Shown one piece after another: positions 1 to 9,330 of a stretch of DNA of 64,000 nucleotides (positions within the stretch are counted from its first letter, which is position 1; the number at the start of each line of letters is the position of its first letter). Source of the stretch: Schistocerca nitens (lineage: Eukaryota > Arthropoda > Insecta > Orthoptera > Acrididae); assembly GCF_023898315.1 (NCBI RefSeq), contig NC_064616.1, positions 294,042,934 through 294,106,933 on the forward strand, written 5' to 3'. The notes beneath the pieces are model-generated. The model saw nothing but the letters and a program-made list of their open reading frames with translations. It searched no databases and was not told where the DNA came from. Position numbers and translations under genes: made by a program.

Positions 1-1232
1 GATTTCTCATACACAAACAGCAGCTGACCGGCGTTGCCTGGTGAAACGTTGTTATGATGCCTCGTGTAAGGAGGAGAAATGCGTACCATCACGTTTCCGA
101 CTTTGATAGAGGTCGGATTGAAGCCTATCGCCATTGCGGTTTATCGTATCGCGACATTGCTGCTCGCGTTGGTCGAGATCCAATGACTGTTAACAGAATA
201 TGGAATCGGTGGGTTCAGGTGGGTAATACGGAACGCCGTGCTGGATCCCAACGGTCTCGTATCACTAGCACTCAAGATGACAGGCATCTTGTCCGCATGG
301 TTGTAACGGATCGTGCAGCCACGTCTCGATCCCTGAGTCAACAGATGGGGACGTTTGCAAGACGACAACCATCTGCAAGAACAGTTCGGCGACGTTTGCA
401 GCAGCATGGACTATCAGCTCGGAGATCACGGCTGCGGTTACCCTTGACGCTTCATCACTGACAGGAGCGCCTGCGATGGTGTACTCAACGACGAACCTGG
501 GTGCACGAATGGCAAAACGTCATTTTGTCGGATGAATCCAGGTTCTGTTTACAGCATCATGATGGTCGCATCCGTGTTTGGTGACATCGCGGTGAACGCA
601 CACTGGAAGCGTGTATTCGTCATCGCCATACTGGCGTATCACCCGGCATGATGGTATGGGGTGACACTGGTTACACGTCTCGGTCACCTCTTGTTCGCAT
701 TGACGGCACTTTGAACAGTGGACGTTACATTTCAGATGTGTTACGACCCGTGGTTCTACCCTTCATTCGATCCCTGCGAAACCCTACATTCCAGCAGGAT
801 GTAGCACGACCGCATGTTGCAGATCCTGTACCGGCCTTTCTAGATACAGAAAATGTTCGACTGCTGCCCTGGCCAGCACATTCTCCAGATCTCTCACCAA
901 TTGAAAACGTCTGGTCAATGGTGGTCGAGCAACTGGCGCGTCACAATATACCAGTCACTACTCTTGATGAACCTTGGTATCGTGTTGAAGCTGCATGGGC
1001 AGCTGTACCTGTAAATGCCATCCAAGCTCTGTTTGACTCAATGCCCAGGCGTATCAAGGCCGTTCTTACGGCCAGAGGTGGTTGTTCTGGGTACTGATTT
1101 CTCAGGATGTATGCACCCAAATTGCGTGAAAATGTTGTCACACGTCAGTTCTAGTATAATATTTTTGTCCAATGAATACCCGTTTATCATCTGCATTTCT
1201 TCTTGGTGTAGCAATTTTAATGGCCAGTAGTG
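1..1232 (+). mobile_element. Tc1-family DNA transposon, left end outside window
   Basis: The first 1.2 kb is the body and right end of a Tc1/mariner element. The right terminus reads 'tggccagtagtg' at 1221-1232 and is followed by a TA dinucleotide (1233-1234), the usual Tc1 target duplication. The 3' flank of the transposase (about 1098-1232) matches a locust Tc1 terminal inverted repeat that I remember. The left inverted repeat should lie just upstream of base 1, so the element is cut by the window. It abuts the next transposon at 1239 with only a few bases between. Confidence 0.85.
54..1097 (+). pseudogene. Tc1 transposase (DD34E), two in-frame stops
   Basis: This single reading frame encodes a Tc1-type transposase, which would cut and rejoin element ends at TA sites in the nucleus. 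The N-terminal part (start MMPRVRRRN) holds paired helix-turn-helix DNA-binding regions with YRDIAARVGR and SARTVRRRLQQHG. The catalytic core follows: ILSDESRF (first D, near 529), QQDVARPH (second D) and SPDLSPIENVW (E), with 34 residues between the last two. The second motif has V where QQDNARPH is usual. The frame is closed by TGA at 459-461 and again at 582-584; both sit where CGA (Arg) is expected, which fits CpG deamination. No frameshift is needed to read across. About 345 codons is normal length for the family. Inactive copy. Confidence 0.88.
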
Positions 1233-1469
1233 TATTTACAGGGTATAACAAAAATGTACGGCCAATCTTTCAGGAAATATTCGTCATACATAGAGGAAGA
1301 AAATGTATTAAAGGAGCGTGGGGCCAGAAACACTTTATTTCCATGCTAGAGTTAATTTTCTACTTCTTTCTTTAATCACATTAATCATGAGAAACACATA
1401 GAAACAGAACAGACCAGCATAACATGAAAATTTTCCTACTTGAAATGCTCAAAATACCGTCTTATGAAT

Positions 1470-2200
1470 CACGGGACGCTTAAGCTTTCTACTCGCGACT
1501 GGGAGAGGCCTAGAAGGACGAGGACACCTCAACTGGAGGAGGATCGGCTTCATGCAGTTGACGACAACACTTGTGTCAGTGTAAGATAATTAGCTGCATC
1601 AAGTATTGTTGGTCATATGACTGTCTTGAGAGTGGTACATGAGAAGCTACTGTATACGTACCATATACAGTGCGTGCAGGCACTATCAGCAGCTGATTTT
1701 CTTGCAAGGGTAGGCTTCTTGAATAGTTCGTTCAACAATGTATCAAACCCCACTTTAGTGCAAATGCGCTGGTCAAGGATGAGGCTTCGTCTCTACGTGA
1801 TCAGATTGTAAATTCTCGCAGTCAGGACATATGGGTGTCGAGAATACTAACAAAATTGTTCAATCACGTCATCAACAATCTTTTTCTGTCAACAGTTTGT
1901 CCGGCACTGTTGGTGACTGTTGGGGCCTCATGTTCTTTCAGCCAGGCTCATTGAAGAAACTTGCCAACGTTTTCTTAGAGAATACTCTACCTGTTCTGCT
2001 ATACCAGTGCGACAAAACATGTACTTCACACACGATGCAACGCCTCCTCATTTCAGTGTTAATGCTCGGAGGCTTCTAAATAACAGATTCTTAGACAGAT
2101 GGGTTGGTAGAAGTGGTCCAGCTCCTTGGCCTCCACGCTCTCCGGACCTGAAGCCACTCAGTGCATCAGGGATTCAATGAGACGACAAGTTCATGCATGT
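1470..2200 (+). pseudogene. DD41D transposase relic
   Basis: Three frames share pieces of one transposase. The N-terminal half reads TCDWERPRRTRTPQLEE and then HMTVLRVVHEKLLYTYHIQ (helix-turn-helix linker region). The middle contains SFSVNSLSGTVGDC (SVNVWAG in relatives). The C-terminal part has PVRQNMYFTHDATPPHFS and RWVGRSGPAPWPPRSPDL. The aspartate of THDATPP and the end of SPDLKPL are spaced as in the DD41D (rosa/visitor-like) group, but the last aspartate codon is lost in this copy. Several frameshifts and stops make it a clear pseudogene. The start of the protein before about 1470 is missing or unrecognisable. Confidence 0.7.
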
Positions 2201-2373
2201 GTACTTGCTAACACAGGAAATTGTATAAAGTGCATTTAGGAAAGTGTTTCATATTGTGCTGATATGTTCTTTTTCTGTGTTACCATTATTTAAAAAATTA
2301 TTCAAATGGCTCTAAGCACTATGGGACTTAACATCTGAGGTCATAAGTACCCTTGACTTAGACCTACTTAAAC

Positions 2374-2764
2374 AAAACAAAAAAATAGTTCAAAGTGCTG
2401 TGAGCACTATGGGACTTATCTTCTGAGGTCATCAGTCCTCTAGAACTTAGAAATACTTAAACCTAACTAACCTAAGGACATCACACAGATCCATGCTCGA
2501 GACAGGATCCGAACCTGCGACCGTAGCGCTCGCGCGGTTCCAGACTGTAGCGCCCAGAGCAGCTTCTTTTTCTTTTTTTTTAAAAAATCTCATTTTGTTC
2601 GCTTTTGTTCGTTGCATCTGCTCGGGGCGGACGTCGAAAGACATCCGTTTAAGTTCGTTGTTAATCGATTAACTCAGTTTTTTATTACAGAGGGCAGTTA
2701 AACCCTCTGACCGAACACGCTGACCTACCGTGCCGGCGAACCGCTCGGCTACTCCGGCCGGCTA
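2374..2764 (-). mobile_element. SgRP1-like SINE, inner copy
   Basis: A second SgRP1-like SINE, also minus, lies inside the outer one. It is bounded by the 10-bp direct repeat 'ctacttaaac' (2364-2373 and 2765-2774). Its tail and body run 2386-2556 and its first 25 bases (head, with the A-box part) are at 2738-2762. The two parts are separated by a different SINE at 2557-2737. Confidence 0.7.
2557..2737 (-). mobile_element. Second SINE family (type B), innermost
   Basis: Read on the minus strand this begins 'gccggcacggtagg' and continues with 'ggtcagcgtgttcggtc', 'ccctctgtaataaaa', 'gacgtccgccccgagc' and an A-rich tail. It is a locust SINE unrelated in body to SgRP1; another copy is at 7329-7473. 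It interrupts the tRNA head of the inner SgRP1 copy. Confidence 0.65.
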
Positions 2765-3071
2765 CTACTTAAACCTAACTAACCTAAGGAAAGCACACAC
2801 ATCCATGCCCGAGGCAGGATTCGAACCTGCGACCGTAGCAGCAGCGCGGTTCCAGACTGAAGCGCCTGGAACCGCTCGACCACAACCGCCAGCTTACCAT
2901 GATTAATTGGTTGAAAAATTGTTTCGGGACACATGTCAATATAACACATTTTCTCCCCCTACTTAAGAGAAATGCTCCCTCAAAGTTTGACCATACCTTT
3001 TTATTATACCCTGTATAAGGAATAGGAGATGACCCAAAACTGAAACCTGTGGGATTTCATGATTTCTCCTC

Positions 3072-3400
3072 TACAAAACTAAACTAAACTCCGCCCGAAC
3101 TGGCCATAAAGACCCAACGCAACCGAGCGGCCACCGTGTCATCCTCAGCCCACAGGCGTCACTTGATGCGGATATGGAGGTGCATATGGTCAGCACACCG
3201 CCCTCCCGGCCGTTTGTCAGTTTACAAGACAGGAGCCGCTACTGTTCAATCAAGTAGCTCCTCAGTTTCCCTCACAAGGACTGAGTGTACCCCGCTTGCA
3301 GACTGGATGGTCACACATCCAAGTGCTAGCACAGCCCGGCAACGCTTAACCTCGGTGATCTGACGGAAACCGATGTTACCACGGCAGCAAGGCCATTGGG
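3072..3400 (-). repeat. 5S-rRNA-derived SINE-like repeat
   Basis: On the minus strand the first ~100 bases (3400 down to about 3300) resemble 5S rRNA: 'gtcagatcaccgagg' followed by 'ttaagcg', then 'gctagcacttggatg' and 'gtgaccatcc'. These correspond to the 5S segments GUCCGAUCACCGA, UUAAGC, GUUAGUACUUGGAUG and GUGACC, which include the internal polymerase III control region. About 230 further bases, not rRNA-like, follow toward 3072. A 5S head plus an unrelated body is the layout of 5S-derived SINEs (SINE3). I remember very similar sequences as an abundant locust repeat. It is not a functional 5S gene. Confidence 0.65.
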
Positions 3401-3439
3401 TCATGATTTGTCCTCAGTCACTAAAATTTTCTTTCCTTC

Positions 3440-3660
3440 CATCTTTGTTTGCATTTTTCAGCACAACTTTGTGCATTATGTTTTTTGCGCATGATTGAAA
3501 CCAGTTGTTATAAAACCACCAGTCCAGTAAAATTTTACGTTTTCCCAGAGTAACATGATCTACACAATCAAACATCTTGGACAGATCACAAAAAATACCA
3601 CGTGGCGATAATTTATTATTTGAGGCTTGTAATATTCGTTGGTGAATGTATAAAGAGAGT
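3440..3660 (-). pseudogene. LINE reverse transcriptase fragment
   Basis: The minus strand translates as QRILQASNNKLSPRGIFCD followed by LSKMFDCVDHVTLGK. This is reverse transcriptase motif A of a non-LTR element (usual form GIFCDLSKAFDCVDH). Only about 70 codons remain and both ends are lost. The phrase is common in the CR1/Daphne-like group, but the clade is not settled by so short a piece. Confidence 0.7.
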
Positions 3661-4700
3661 GAGGGATGGTTTACATAATTTCAGTTACAGAAAGGACAAA
3701 ATGTAGTGTGCGCTGAGAAAATGTGTCGAAGCATCAGTTCCGTGTTCAGTCAATATGTTGTCCTGAAATTGCGGCTCGTTTCACAGTGTGCCGGCTGTGT
3801 TGCTTGTTTGCGACAGGCGACCGCGCTGGCCTCGTTTGACGCGACTGGTCTCTGGGGACCCGGCCCGTGTTTGTATACGAACCGGCCAGCCTAGATCAAT
3901 AGCGGCCACACTGCCCCAGGGAATGCTCTTGACAGCCGCCTCTCGCCGGATTGCTGTAGCAGCGGTCAAACAACTTCCGGCTTTTGCCAAACGCTCGGCG
4001 ACTGTATAAACTTTTGATGTAGCAAACACACTTATACTGCATGGCTCCGTGTCAGAAAAAATTGGAAACGAAGACGAGCTAGGAGTAGAATATTTATTAC
4101 ATTTGAGTAAACAGTAATGGACAAAATATACACCCAAACTCGGAGGAAGATTTTGAGCAGATGTTAGTATTCCTATACACAGCACAAATTGAAAGACTCC
4201 GAGAAATGAATGACAAAAGATTATGGGATAGAGTGAATCACTAACTCCTTTTCAACAGGTGTCGTACAGTTTCCGTGAGATTTATCATGGCTATCTGGGA
4301 CATAAAACGGATCTGAGTTGATATTTTTTGTTCTTTGCTATTGTTCTCTCCGAAGTGTCATCAGAAAGCTTGTGCGTAATTATTTACTGCGTTCTCATAT
4401 TTATAAAACTGACTTTGGATTACGCTGTGTTCATTCGTGTGAACCATGGTTTATTGTACGTTGCAATGTCGTGAATTCCGTTGCGTAGTTTTAAACACGC
4501 CATTCGTGTGGTAGTTGACCGAGTTCCTTTCTGTCCGATGTGATATGTTAGAATGACTACTTCAGGTTACAATTTAGGCGCTTTATTCAAGTACAGATTA
4601 TGTGAATACTACATCTAGTGTGTCAGCCCCGTTTAGATAAGTTAGGAGAGTTCAATTTAATTTACAGGGCTGATTCGTCACAGATGGTTCAGGCAGATTC

Positions 4701-4736
<36 letters not shown>

Positions 4737-5099
4737 ATAATACGTACCTCTAGCAATATTTTTTTATTATTGTTAATGCGCATTTGAATTTTATATAGTT
4801 TATGAGATAATGATAGAAGTAAGGCTACTGTTAGATAAATTTCTTTATTTACAAACATGCAGTGATAAAAATTTTGGATGTCTTTTGTTGCGTTCAGAGA
4901 AATAACTAGATATGATGGCGCAAATTGAAAGGAGGCAAACCAAAGAATTACCTCTGCATGGTGTTTCAGCAGGAATAGTAAATATTTTATGAGGTGGGAG
5001 TATAGATTATTTCTAATGAAACATTCCAAATAACATGTGTCCCATTTTTATCGATTACAGAGATACGGCTGTTACATGTAGCACAAACAAAAGCTCAGA
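3661..5099. other. No gene recognised
   Basis: No recognisable protein or repeat family. 3770-3990 is richer in G+C than its surroundings and open in several frames, but no frame looks protein-like to me. A 30-base A run lies at 4704-4733. Confidence 0.5.
4704..4733 (+). repeat. Poly(A) tract, 30 bases
   Basis: An uninterrupted run of 30 A. It could be the tail of an old retrotransposed sequence on the plus strand, but nothing upstream is recognisable and no target duplication was found. Confidence 0.9.
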
Positions 5100-5730
5100 A
5101 GTGGTAAGCAAAGAAGGGTCGGAGAGCTTGGTGGCCATGAAATGTGATCATTTCTGCCGATCTACCGTCCGAGGAGTGTGAGGTTTAGATGATATGTCTC
5201 CTGACGACTAGAAATGCAGGGCTCGTCGTGCTGGATGAACATACACACACCCTCATAACCCTCAGTGAAGCTGGAAGCTCGTTCCCAAGAAAGTCTAGAT
5301 AACGAAGTCCTGTGAGACGATGGCGTAACATAACAAGCTCAAAAAAATGGTTCAAATGGCTCTTAGCACTATGGGACTCAACTGCTGTGGTCATAAGTCC
5401 CCTAGAACTTAGAACTACTTAAACCTAACCAACCTAAGGACAGCACACAACACCCAGCCATCACGAGGCAGAGAAAATCCCTGACCCCGCGGGGAATCGA
5501 ACCCGAGAACCCGGGCGTGGGAAGCGAGAACGCTACCGCACGACCACGAGACGCGGGCCAAGAAGCTCAATCAACCGGTTATCTATCATATCACATCACA
5601 CATCTACAGAGAAGCGTTCTTGGAAATGTACCTCCACGAAGGCATGTCGCTTTCCTTCGGACAAACGATGTGAATTGTGTTATTAATACCGTCACGAGCA
5701 AAAGATGCTTCTTCAGTGAACACTGTTAAC
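5100..5730 (-). pseudogene. DD41D-like transposase relic split by a SINE
   Basis: The minus strand holds VFTEEASFARDGINN (first catalytic block; VLFTDEASF in relatives) at about 5670-5725, then after the SINE MLRHRLTGLRYLDFLGNELP (5260-5325) and a degraded C-terminal stretch near 5110-5160 reading ITFHGHQALRP (ISWPPRSPDL in relatives). The parts are in order but in different frames with several stops. The left half of the protein and the element ends are not clear; a possible N-terminal continuation on the minus strand is 5753-5953. Confidence 0.55.
5343..5562 (-). mobile_element. SgRP1-like SINE with a different tRNA head
   Basis: The tail and body on the plus strand match SgRP1 in reverse ('tggttcaaatggctctt', 'aacctaaggacagcac'), but the head contains, on the minus strand, 'ctcgtggtcgtgcgg' and the B-box-like 'gggttcgattccccgc'. 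It is flanked by the 8-bp repeat 'aagctcaa' (5335-5342 and 5563-5570). A second member is at 14374-14593, so this is a distinct subfamily with the same tail. Confidence 0.8.
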
Positions 5731-6014
5731 GCGATTACTCGGCGAAATGCAATTAGTCAATAACAAAATTCCGATCGTCTGCCTTCATCTCCTTCTCGAG
5801 TATAAAAAGGCTATAAACGACACAGATAGAGGCCGCGTATATATAATTTCCGCCATATTCTTGTTTGTGGAACACCAATACCTGTAGAAATTCTACGTGT
5901 GATTGTTGAAGGACTAAATTCCTCCAAGTGATTAATGCCTCTAATTCATCCATAAGCTGTTCATTTGCACGTTCAGATCAAATATGACTGTTGGGAGTTT
6001 TACCAATCTCATGT

Positions 6015-6216
6015 GCCGGCTGGTGTGGCCGAGCGGTTCAAGGCGCTACAGTCTGGAACCGCGCGACCGCTACAGTCGCAGGTTCGAATCCTGCCTCGGG
6101 CATGGATGTGTGTGATGTCCTTAGGTTAGTTAGGTTTAAGTAGTTCTAAGTTCTAGGGGACTGATGACCTCAGAAGTTAAGTCCCATAGTGCTCAGAGCT
6201 ATTTGAACCATTTTGA
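6015..6216 (+). mobile_element. SgRP1-like SINE, complete
   Basis: A full copy: A box 'tggccgagcgg', B box 'ggttcgaatcc', body 'ccttaggttagttagg' and tail 'agtgctcagagctatttg'. A perfect 13-bp target duplication 'accaatctcatgt' lies at 6002-6014 and 6217-6229. The head resembles a class II (Leu/Ser-like) tRNA. Perfect flanks point to a fairly recent insertion made by a LINE's enzyme. Confidence 0.92.
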
Positions 6217-6599
6217 ACCAATCTCATGTACTTTAATGAAAACACGAGAAATCACTCTGAATTTAGGAAATAGTCTACCGTATTCTGTACAAACAGCAAC
6301 AACGTTTCTATTGCAAAACCCGTAGAAAAATACTATATTGGCATACCCAGCATGTTGAATATTCAAACTATACAATAAAACTGGCCAGAGTTGAAAATTC
6401 TATTATGGAAACTCAAGAAAAACATCACAACTTGAATTTCAAAATAAAACTTACACTCAACCAATAAATCCATAGCAACTGGAGAACCGGAAAGGGAAAT
6501 GGAAACTTATTTCTGTAATCAGTAAAAACTGGACGCAATTTATATGGTACGTTTTATTTGAATTAGACTATTCCTTCCAAATAATTTACATTTCCTACT

Positions 6600-6832
6600 G
6601 CAGTGGTTAGCACACTGGACTCGCATTCGGGAGGACGACGGTTCAATCCCGTCTCCGGCCATCCTGATTTAGGTTTTCCGTGATTTCCCTAAATCGTTTC
6701 AGGCAAATGCCGGGATGGTTCCTTTGAAAGGGCACGGCCGATTTCCTTCCCAATCCTTACCTAACCCGAGCTTGCGCTCCGTCTCTAATGACCTCGTCGT
6801 CGACGAGACGTTAAACACTAACCACCACCACC
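6600..6832 (+). mobile_element. Third tRNA-derived SINE family
   Basis: The head contains 'gtggttagcacactgg' and the B-box-like 'cggttcaatcccg'; the body contains 'ggttttccgtgatttccc' and 'caaatgccgggatggttcc'. A perfect 12-bp target duplication 'acatttcctact' lies at 6588-6599 and 6833-6844. The tail is a short CCA repeat. I remember this as a widespread SINE in locusts and other arthropods. Confidence 0.88.
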
Positions 6833-6844
6833 ACATTTCCTACT

Positions 6845-7305
6845 AAAACATGCTGCATGTCAGCTAAAGATGAGGTACAAGCTTTGATTTAGGTTGTGAT
6901 TAACTACAAATACTAAGAAATCAGCATTCCGTCATTATCACTTACAATTAAGTAGTATTACATAACGCATAAGCCGCCTCCGCAGCTGAGGTCTCTAACG
7001 AACGCCTGTGCGGCGGTACCCAGCTAAGAGGTAGCTGATTCGAACTAAGGCAGCACAAGAAATTTTGACCACCAGCAACTGGCTGGAAACGGGAGGAGAG
7101 ACTGTGCCCTACAACTGGCCAAGTGACGTCTTCCAAGAAGGCGGCGTTGGCTGCTAGGCTGTTTGGCTGCTGCTTCATCCCCAGGCTAACGCCTGCGACA
7201 CAGCCACCAGCCATACAGTTGTCCACTACTGGTTGCCGACACTCCAGCCCACTAACTACGCTACCTCTGAAGATCTAACGAAAACAATCTGGTATCACTC
7301 AAATG
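6845..7305. other. Possible tRNA-like repeat, otherwise unassigned
   Basis: No protein recognised. At 6975-7090 the minus strand has a B-box-like 'agttcgaatcagc' and a text I associate with a locust repeat ('gcagctgaggtctctaa' on the plus strand), but its limits are not visible. Confidence 0.3.
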
Positions 7306-7546
7306 TCCGCCCCCGGTAGCTGAGGGGTTCGGTCAGGGGGTTCGCTGCCCGCTGTAATAAAAAAACTGAGTTAATGGATCAACGACGAATGGAAACGGCT
7401 GTCTTGCGACGTCAGCCCCGAGCAGATACAATGAACGAAAACGAACAAAATGAGATTAAAAAAAAAAAAGGAGGGGTCAGCGCGACAGACTGTCAATCCT
7501 ACGGGCCCGGGTTCGATTCCGGGCTGGGTCAGAGATTTTCTCCGCT
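7306..7546 (+). mobile_element. Composite SINE: Asp-like head interrupted by type B SINE
   Basis: The outer head starts 'gcccccggtagctgag' and resumes after the insert with 'ggtcagcgcgacagactg', then 'gggttcgattccggg' (B box). The head resembles tRNA-Asp (GTC in the anticodon region). Between about 7329 and 7473 lies a type B SINE ('ctgtaataaaaaaactgag', 'gacgtcagccccgagc', A-rich tail). The type B copy lacks its own usual head, so it is truncated or the two heads have merged. A better copy of the outer family is at 12215-12442. Confidence 0.7.
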
Positions 7547-7599
7547 TGTAAACAGCTCTTGTGCCAAGATATTTTTGACTTCTTCCTACTCAAGTCCAT

Positions 7600-8735
7600 T
7601 CCTTGACAGTACAACCTGACTGTCGTCAATGATCTGGACTCAGTTCATAAACCTATCCTTCTTACACTGGGTGACAACGCTTGATGCTTCGTCATGGCTA
7701 TCCCTTCCTAAATTCTTCCAACGTCTGCGACTGCTATAATGCATTCATCTCCACCCATAGCCCTCTGCTGCCTAACTCACCCTCCAAAGCAGTTATCAAC
7801 CAATTCACTTATGACACCATCGAAAGCAGCTGGCTTCCTACTACTACCAACATTCATCGCACAAATCGACGTTCCCTTTCTCAACACATCCAAGATCTTC
7901 CGTCACGAAAACGGTGCTTCTGCAGACTTTGACAGAACTACTGCGACCCGGCAGACTGACGCCGTATGGACCATCTCAGCTGTCAGCTCAAAAAATTACT
8001 CCAATGGCACATATCACAGTGCTGGGAAGCATCCCTTCAAGATGCCGACAACAACTCGGACAAGTTTTGGAGGATGGTACAATCATGGAAAAGCCAGGCC
8101 GCTCCCATTAAACCGCTACACGATCCAAATGGGTTAGTCTATGATCCCCAACAGGAGACTGAAGCCGTGTCCGACACTGTAGCTACAATCTACCACTCCC
8201 AACTCCGACAACAAGGAAAGTGGCGACCACAAGGAAAAGATTGTCAGCAGCATTGTCCAACAATTGCATGCCCCAGTTCGGACCACTATTCATCTATCCT
8301 CCGCGTAACAGTGTGCATCCACATCAGGTGTGGATCTCCTCCTTCCCCATTACTACCAGCCGACATCCCTTCTCAGTTGTTCCAGTAAAACATCTGAAAA
8401 CTTCATTCTTAATTTTCTCTGTGATTTCCTTACATTCAACAACATCCTCATTCCCCAGCAGTTTGGCTTCCACACCAGCCACTGCACGGTTTTCCAAACT
8501 ATCTCCTTAGTTGAACACATCTGCACTGTCCGACAAATCTGACATAGTGTCGGTACCATGTTACTCGGCACTGAGGTGTTTGATAAAGCCGGGTACTTGG
8601 GGGCTCATTCACAAACTTTTATTTCACTGCTGTCCACATCATGTCATCAAGATCATCTTCTCTTCCCTCAGCAACATACAATTATATGTCGCTGTCCAGT
8701 ACTGCAATAGTCAACTGTGGCCCATCGTAGCAAGG
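7600..8735 (+). pseudogene. Jockey-type LINE ORF2 relic
   Basis: Pieces of a Jockey-clade reverse transcriptase polyprotein lie in order in different frames. The linker region gives NNSDKFWRMVQSWKSQAAP and IKPLHDPNGLVYDPQQ (7985-8160). The reverse transcriptase region gives PTSLLSCSSKTSENFI and LIPQQFGFHTSHCTVFQ (8350-8520; RPISLLS and IPQQFGFR in intact relatives), then VEHICT. The stretch to about 8735 keeps traces of the following region. Part of the enzyme core with the YADD box is gone. It is far more decayed than the Jockey copy at 56670-61428. Confidence 0.75.
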
Positions 8736-9330
8736 AACTTTGTAGTGTAATGCTGAACAACACCGGCACTGTAGTATCGTATTTAACTGCGACTTTCAAT
8801 TAAAATGTCTCCTCAGTACGGAAATATACGTAATGAATGTACAAGTGCATATTGTAGACAAGTTATTGACGACATATGAAAGTTTGTATCTGACCGGAAG
8901 TCGTGCTTGGATAGCTTAGTGATAAGACGACTACTCGTGATAAGTGGGAAATCCGGGTTCGAATCCCCGTCGGACACAAATTTTCATTGTTTTCATTCCA
9001 TTACACAGCTAAAGGTCGTCAGTATCCGCAAATGCGAAACATTTCGCGTATTTCAGTTAAAATGTCCTCCCCTGTACGGGAATTACTTAACGTGTGTACG
9101 ACTACAGGTTGTGACGCATGAACGTTAGTCGTGCACAGATAGGCAAAGCGATTAAGGCGATCGCTCGCATAAAACGGGAAATTCGGGTTCGAGTACCAGT
9201 CCGGCACAAATTTTCATTGTCGTCATTCCCTTACACAAGTGATGGTTTTTCGCATGTATGTCCGAAGGTACAGTGTATCATTCTTCTTAACAACACGAAC
9301 ACTGTAAAATCATATTAAAATTTAATTCCA
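8735..9330 (+). repeat. Tandem repeat, two tRNA-like units
   Basis: Two diverged units repeat at a spacing of about 230-257 bp. Each contains 'gataag'- or 'ttaaggcgatcgct'-like A-box text, a B box ('ccgggttcgaatcccc' at about 8953 and 'ttcgggttcgagtacc' at about 9182), 'cacaaattttcattg', and 'ttaaaatgtc' (8797 and 9058). Similarity at the outer edges ('ggaactttgtagtgtaatg' versus 'ggtacagtgtatcattc') suggests a third partial unit. It looks like a tRNA-derived satellite rather than two separate SINE insertions, because the non-tRNA DNA between the heads repeats too. Confidence 0.6.

Larger units (their letters stand above)
2291..2893 (-). mobile_element. SgRP1-like SINE, outer copy of a triple nest
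   Basis: A tRNA-derived SINE in minus orientation: the tail lies at 2300-2373 ('caaatggctctaagcac' on the plus strand) and the body and tRNA head at 2765-2893. It is flanked by an imperfect target duplication 'ttaccattatt' (2280-2290) and 'ttaccatgatt' (2894-2904). The 391 bp between the two parts is another SINE. The head carries an RNA polymerase III B box, seen on the plus strand as 'ggattcgaacctgcgacc'. Confidence 0.75.
1239..3013 (+). mobile_element. DD41D-type Tc1/mariner transposon with nested SINEs
   Basis: The ends are inverted repeats: CAGGGTATAACAAAAATG on the left and, read on the minus strand from 3013, CAGGGTATAATAAAAAGG. Each is flanked by TA (1237-1238 and 3014-3015). Similarity between the ends continues inward for about 100 bp ('ggccaatctttcaggaaa' versus 'ggtcaaactttgagggag'). 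The transposase relic lies in the left two thirds. About 600 bp of SINE DNA (2291-2904) is inserted near the right end, so the element itself is about 1.2 kb. It matches an abundant locust and arthropod family as I remember it. Confidence 0.75.

Noticed and set aside
2700-2763. Short tandem or CRISPR-like arrays among the repeated 'tagttaggt' words
   Set aside because: The repetition comes from multiple SINE copies; there are no regular spacers, and the DNA is eukaryotic.
3300-3400. 5S rRNA gene
   Set aside because: The similarity is partial, several positions differ, and it continues into a repeat body; it fits a 5S-derived repeat better than a gene.
6015-6110. tRNA gene suggested by good A and B boxes
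   Set aside because: It is the head of an SgRP1-like SINE with tail and target duplication; the same applies to the heads at 14374, 15422, 19758, 30098 and 55466.
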